A stretch of DNA of 7,799 nt from an uncultured Neomegalonema sp. (GTDB lineage Bacteria; Pseudomonadota; Alphaproteobacteria; Rhodobacterales; Rhodobacteraceae), in NCBI GenBank assembly GCA_937958345.1, contig CALGNW010000288.1:1-7799 (forward strand), read 5' to 3'. The position numbers and the translations under genes are program-made. Positions 4,948 to 7,799 of the stretch are shown here, piece by piece (the first letter of the stretch is position 1; each line of letters opens with the position of its first letter). The notes under the pieces are model-generated. The model was not told where the DNA came from and made no database searches. It was given only the letters and a program-made list of their open reading frames with translations.

Positions 4948-5367
4948 GTGGGCGGCTTCCTGATCGATACCAATGTTGTCTCCGAACTGACAAGGCCGGC
5001 TCCTGATTTGAATGTGATTGCATTCCTTAATGCCCAGCACGACATCTGGCTCTCTACGGTCGTGCTGCATGAGCTTGAATACGGGCTGGGAATCCTCCCG
5101 GCTGGAAAACGGCGTGATGAGCTATCGGGTACAATCACCGATCTCGTTGACGAGTACGCTGATCGGATCATTCCCCTCGAACGCGCCGCAGCACAGGCCG
5201 CTGCGGCGCTTCGTGCTGCAGCGAAAACCTCAGGCAGGGTTCTGCATCTCGGCGATGCTCTGATTGCCGGAACTGCCAAGACGCACGCACTTACGATTGC
5301 GACGCGCAACATCGCAGATTTCGACGGCTTAGGCGTTGCCGTAACCAATCCGTGGAATGCGCCCTGA
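4948..5367 (+). CDS. FitB/VapC-like PIN-domain toxin
   Basis: This 139-residue PIN-domain ribonuclease, once released from its antitoxin, should cut RNA (often tRNA or rRNA in this family) and stop growth. The acidic metal-binding residues are in place: Asp7 in FLIDTNVVSEL, Glu42 in LHELEYGL, Asp103 in LGDALIAGTAK, and Asp124 in TRNIADFDGL. The C-terminal VTNPW matches the FitB subgroup, which ends in NPW. Because all four acidic positions are intact the toxin is probably active. The start is GTG 4948, two bases after the antitoxin stop, with AGGAA (4932-4936) 11 bases upstream, a rather long spacing. Coupling to the antitoxin probably helps initiation. Within the family it is closer to FitB than to the smaller VapC proteins. 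Confidence 0.92.
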   Translation: MGGFLIDTNVVSELTRPAPDLNVIAFLNAQHDIWLSTVVLHELEYGLGILPAGKRRDELSGTITDLVDEYADRIIPLERAAAQAAAALRAAAKTSGRVLHLGDALIAGTAKTHALTIATRNIADFDGLGVAVTNPWNAP

Positions 5368-5756
5368 CACCGGCTTGATGACTTAGGCGTCGGGATTTCC
5401 CGCTGGCTTCCGCTGCATTTCAGTGTAGGCAGGGCAAGAAAATCAAGAAAAACGAATGATACTGGCTTTTGAAATCAGTTATTCGAATATCAAATCACGC
5501 AAATGCCTATTTGTTGCGCAGCAAGCCGCAGAAGCGCAAGGACGCGCCAAAAAACTGGCAGCGCGGGAAATTATATGTCATATCCACTGTCCTTTCCGTC
5601 GCGTTACTGCGGCGCGTGGACGATATCACGCGCTTTGCTTCGGGCGGATCGGCGCTAGATAATCACGTGACCTTTCGACCGCACGGGGCTTGGTGCGCGA
5701 CAGGCGAGACTTCGACCAAGCCCAGTTCTAAAGGACGCCATACTGAAGGGACGACC
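5368..5756 (+). promoter_or_regulatory. gltB upstream region: candidate promoter and leader hairpin
   Basis: I see no convincing gene in these 389 bases. A hairpin GCGCGTG/CACGCGC (5612-5618, 5627-5633) followed by TTTGCTT may weakly end the toxin transcript. Right after it, TTGCTT (5635-5640) and GATAAT (5658-5663) with a 17-base spacer form a candidate sigma-70 promoter with a good -10. The resulting leader of about 87 bases contains a perfect 9-bp stem GGGCTTGGT (5686-5694) and ACCAAGCCC (5715-5723) with a 20-base loop. The ribosome site AAGGGA (5746-5751) is 5 bases before the gltB ATG. A 10-base palindrome TATTCGAATA lies at 5480-5489 in an AT-rich patch. Confidence 0.45.
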
Positions 5757-7799
5757 ATGACCGAGATGCGTAACAGACCTCTGACCACCGATTCTTCAAC
5801 GCCTGCGCTTTACACGGGATTGAAACCGGCCACGGGTCTCTACAAACCGGCCTATGAGCATGATGCCTGCGGCGTCGGCATGATCTGTTCCATTAAGAAC
5901 GAGCGCAGCCGCAAGGTTGTCGAGGACGGGCTGGAAATTCTGCGCAACCTTGAACACCGGGGCGCGGTCGGGGCGGACCCGAAGGCGGGCGACGGTGCGG
6001 GTATTCTGATTCAGCTTCCGCACGAGTTCTTTGCCGCCGAGGCCGAGGCGCTCGGGTTTGATCTGCCCCGGGCCGGTCACTACGGCGTTGCCCAGTTATT
6101 TACACCGCGCGATGAATCCCTGCGCGAAGCCATCGAGGCGGCATACGAGGCCGCCGCCCGCCAGGAGGGGCTGGAGGTCATCGGCTGGCGCGATGTGCCG
6201 GTTGATACCGATGTTCTGGGCGAAAGCGTCAAAGTTACCGAGCCGGTTCACCGCCAGTGCTTTATCGCGCGCGGGCCGGATATCGCCGATGATGATACGT
6301 TCGAGCGCAAGCTGTTTGTCGCGCGCAAGGTCGCGTCGAACAAAATCCGCGAAGCACATGCCGGGGATGCGGCGGACTATTACCCTGTTTCGTGTTCCTC
6401 GCGCACCATTGTCTATAAGGGTCTGACTCTGGCCGACGGCCTGTCGCAGTATTTCAAAGACCTGCAGGACGCGCGCGTAATCTCGTCGCTTGCGCTCGTT
6501 CACCAGCGTTTTTCGACCAACACCTTCCCGAGCTGGCCGCTGGCGCACCCGTACCGGATGCTGTGTCACAACGGCGAAATCAACACGATGCGCGGCAACT
6601 ATAACTGGATGGCTGCGCGGCAGGCGACGATGGCCTCGCCCGTCTTCGGCGATGACATGCAAAAGCTGTGGCCGATCTCTTACGAGGGCCAATCGGACAC
6701 CGCCTGTTTCGACAATGCGCTCGAGCTGCTTTTCCAGGGCGGCTATTCAATGGCGCACGCCATGATGATGCTGATTCCCGAGGCATGGGCAGGCAATCCA
6801 CTGATGGATGAAACCCGCCGTGCGTTCTATGAATATAACGCCGCACTGATGGAGCCGTGGGACGGCCCCGCCGCGATGTGCTTTACCGATGGCCGCGTGA
6901 TCGGCGCGACGCTGGACCGTAACGGTCTGCGCCCTGCACGTTATCTTGAGACCAAGGACGGCTTTGTCCTGATGGCGTCCGAGATGGGCGTTCTGGACAT
7001 TCCCGAATCCAACATCGTGCGCAAATGGCGTCTGCAGCCGGGCAAGATGCTGCTGATTGACCTTGAGCAGGGCAAGATGATCTCGGACGAGGATCTTAAA
7101 TCCGACCTTGCCTCGCGCCACCCGTATCAGGAATGGCTGGCCCGCACGCAAATCCGCGTCAAGGACCTGCCCGATGTGGACCGCGCACAGCCGCGCTCGC
7201 AAGTACCCCTGCTGAACCGCCAACAGGCGTTCGGGTATACGCAGGAAGACATCAAGTTTCTGATGACGCCGATGGCAGATACCGGACAGGAAGCCATCGG
7301 CGCGATGGGAACCGACACGCCGCTGTCGGCGCTGTCGTCCAAGTCAAAAAACCTCGCATCGTATTTCAAGCAGCTGTTTGCACAGGTCACGAACCCTCCC
7401 ATCGACCCGATCCGCGAAGAGATCGTCATGTCGCTGGTCTCGTTCATCGGCCCGCGCCCGAACCTGCTCGACCTTGAGGGAACCTCGACGCTCAAACGCC
7501 TAGAGGTGATGCAGCCGATTCTGTCGAACGAGGGACTGGAGAAAATCCGGACCATCGGCAACATCGCTGATAACCAGTTTATGACCACAACGCTGGACAT
7601 TACGTTCGGCGCGGAACGCGGCCCGGACTACATGGAACAGGCTATCGACAGCCTGTGTGACCGCGCGGAGTCGAGCGTCGGTCACGGCTATAACATCATC
7701 ATCCTGTCCGACCGTTTGATCGGCAAGGATCGCGTCGCGATTCCGTCACTGCTGGCCTGTTCGGCTGTGCATCATCACCTGATCCGCAAGGGTCTGCGG
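5757..7799 (+). CDS. gltB: Glutamate synthase (NADPH) large subunit, N-terminal part (3' end outside window)
   Basis: These are the first 681 codons of GltB, which has about 1,500 residues when complete. With the small subunit GltD it makes two glutamates from glutamine and 2-oxoglutarate in cytoplasmic ammonia assimilation (GS-GOGAT). A propeptide of 37 residues ends just before the catalytic Cys38 in EHDACGVGM, which becomes the N-terminal nucleophile of the class II glutamine amidotransferase domain (about 38-430). Conserved substrate-site motifs are HQRFSTN (249-255), HNGEINT (271-277) and LDRNGLRPARY (from 386). The central domain begins at about 480 and is cut off at SAVHHHLIRKGLR; the FMN/iron-sulfur synthase domain and GXGXG domain lie outside. 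The ATG has AAGGGA 5 bases upstream and keeps a propeptide of normal length. No frameshift or missing catalytic residue is seen. Confidence 0.96.
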   Translation, partial: MTEMRNRPLTTDSSTPALYTGLKPATGLYKPAYEHDACGVGMICSIKNERSRKVVEDGLEILRNLEHRGAVGADPKAGDGAGILIQLPHEFFAAEAEALGFDLPRAGHYGVAQLFTPRDESLREAIEAAYEAAARQEGLEVIGWRDVPVDTDVLGESVKVTEPVHRQCFIARGPDIADDDTFERKLFVARKVASNKIREAHAGDAADYYPVSCSSRTIVYKGLTLADGLSQYFKDLQDARVISSLALVHQRFSTNTFPSWPLAHPYRMLCHNGEINTMRGNYNWMAARQATMASPVFGDDMQKLWPISYEGQSDTACFDNALELLFQGGYSMAHAMMMLIPEAWAGNPLMDETRRAFYEYNAALMEPWDGPAAMCFTDGRVIGATLDRNGLRPARYLETKDGFVLMASEMGVLDIPESNIVRKWRLQPGKMLLIDLEQGKMISDEDLKSDLASRHPYQEWLARTQIRVKDLPDVDRAQPRSQVPLLNRQQAFGYTQEDIKFLMTPMADTGQEAIGAMGTDTPLSALSSKSKNLASYFKQLFAQVTNPPIDPIREEIVMSLVSFIGPRPNLLDLEGTSTLKRLEVMQPILSNEGLEKIRTIGNIADNQFMTTTLDITFGAERGPDYMEQAIDSLCDRAESSVGHGYNIIILSDRLIGKDRVAIPSLLACSAVHHHLIRKGLR

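Noticed and set aside
4920..5348. A 142-codon open frame on the - strand opposite the PIN toxin
   Set aside because: The + strand frame encodes a complete PIN domain with all four acidic residues, while the antisense product is a low-complexity Ser/Ala/Arg sequence.
5456..5662. Possible 68-residue protein between the toxin and gltB
   Set aside because: It has no clear Shine-Dalgarno sequence, no hydrophobic or known domain pattern, and its end overlaps the candidate gltB promoter.

Overview
The window looks like chromosomal DNA of an alphaproteobacterium with moderately high GC. The support is the 41-residue single-cysteine form of ribosomal protein L36, an IbpA-type small heat-shock gene with a ROSE-like 5' leader and a sigma-32-like promoter, TadE/TadG-type pseudopilins, and the style of the ClpB and GltB sequences. 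I cannot place it below class level. No transposase, integrase, phage gene or CRISPR array is visible.

Layout, left to right. (1) The 3' end of clpB (1-651, +) runs in from outside the window. It is followed by a 385-base gap that holds a large two-part palindrome (689-750) and an AT-rich promoter-like stretch. (2) A tightly coupled three-gene operon (1067-3284, +) encodes a TadG-related protein and two TadE-type pseudopilins. Both junctions are ATGA overlaps. No Tad motor, secretin, prepilin peptidase or Flp pilin gene is present here. (3) A tRNA-Val(GAC) gene (3518-3592, +) is followed 41 bases later by rpmJ (3634-3759, +). One sigma-70-like promoter lies upstream of both and one intrinsic terminator lies after them, so they may be one transcript. 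(4) A convergent hsp20/ibpA-type gene (3911-4375, -) has its own terminator, a ROSE-like RNA thermometer that buries the Shine-Dalgarno sequence, and a close match to the RpoH promoter consensus. (5) A type II toxin-antitoxin pair, a Phd/YefM-like antitoxin and a FitB/VapC-like PIN toxin (4664-5367, +), sits between the heat-shock gene and gltB. (6) gltB, the large subunit of glutamate synthase (5757 to the end of the window, +), is cut after 681 codons. Its leader carries a 9-bp hairpin.

The best-supported regulatory result is the two-layer heat control of hsp20: a sigma-32 promoter for transcription and a ROSE-like hairpin with the diagnostic bulged G for translation. The pieces most worth a second look are the Tad-like operon without its machinery in view, whose first protein has a repeat-rich, possibly beta-solenoid C-terminal half, and the compound palindrome after clpB. 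I found no clear sign of a wholly new system.
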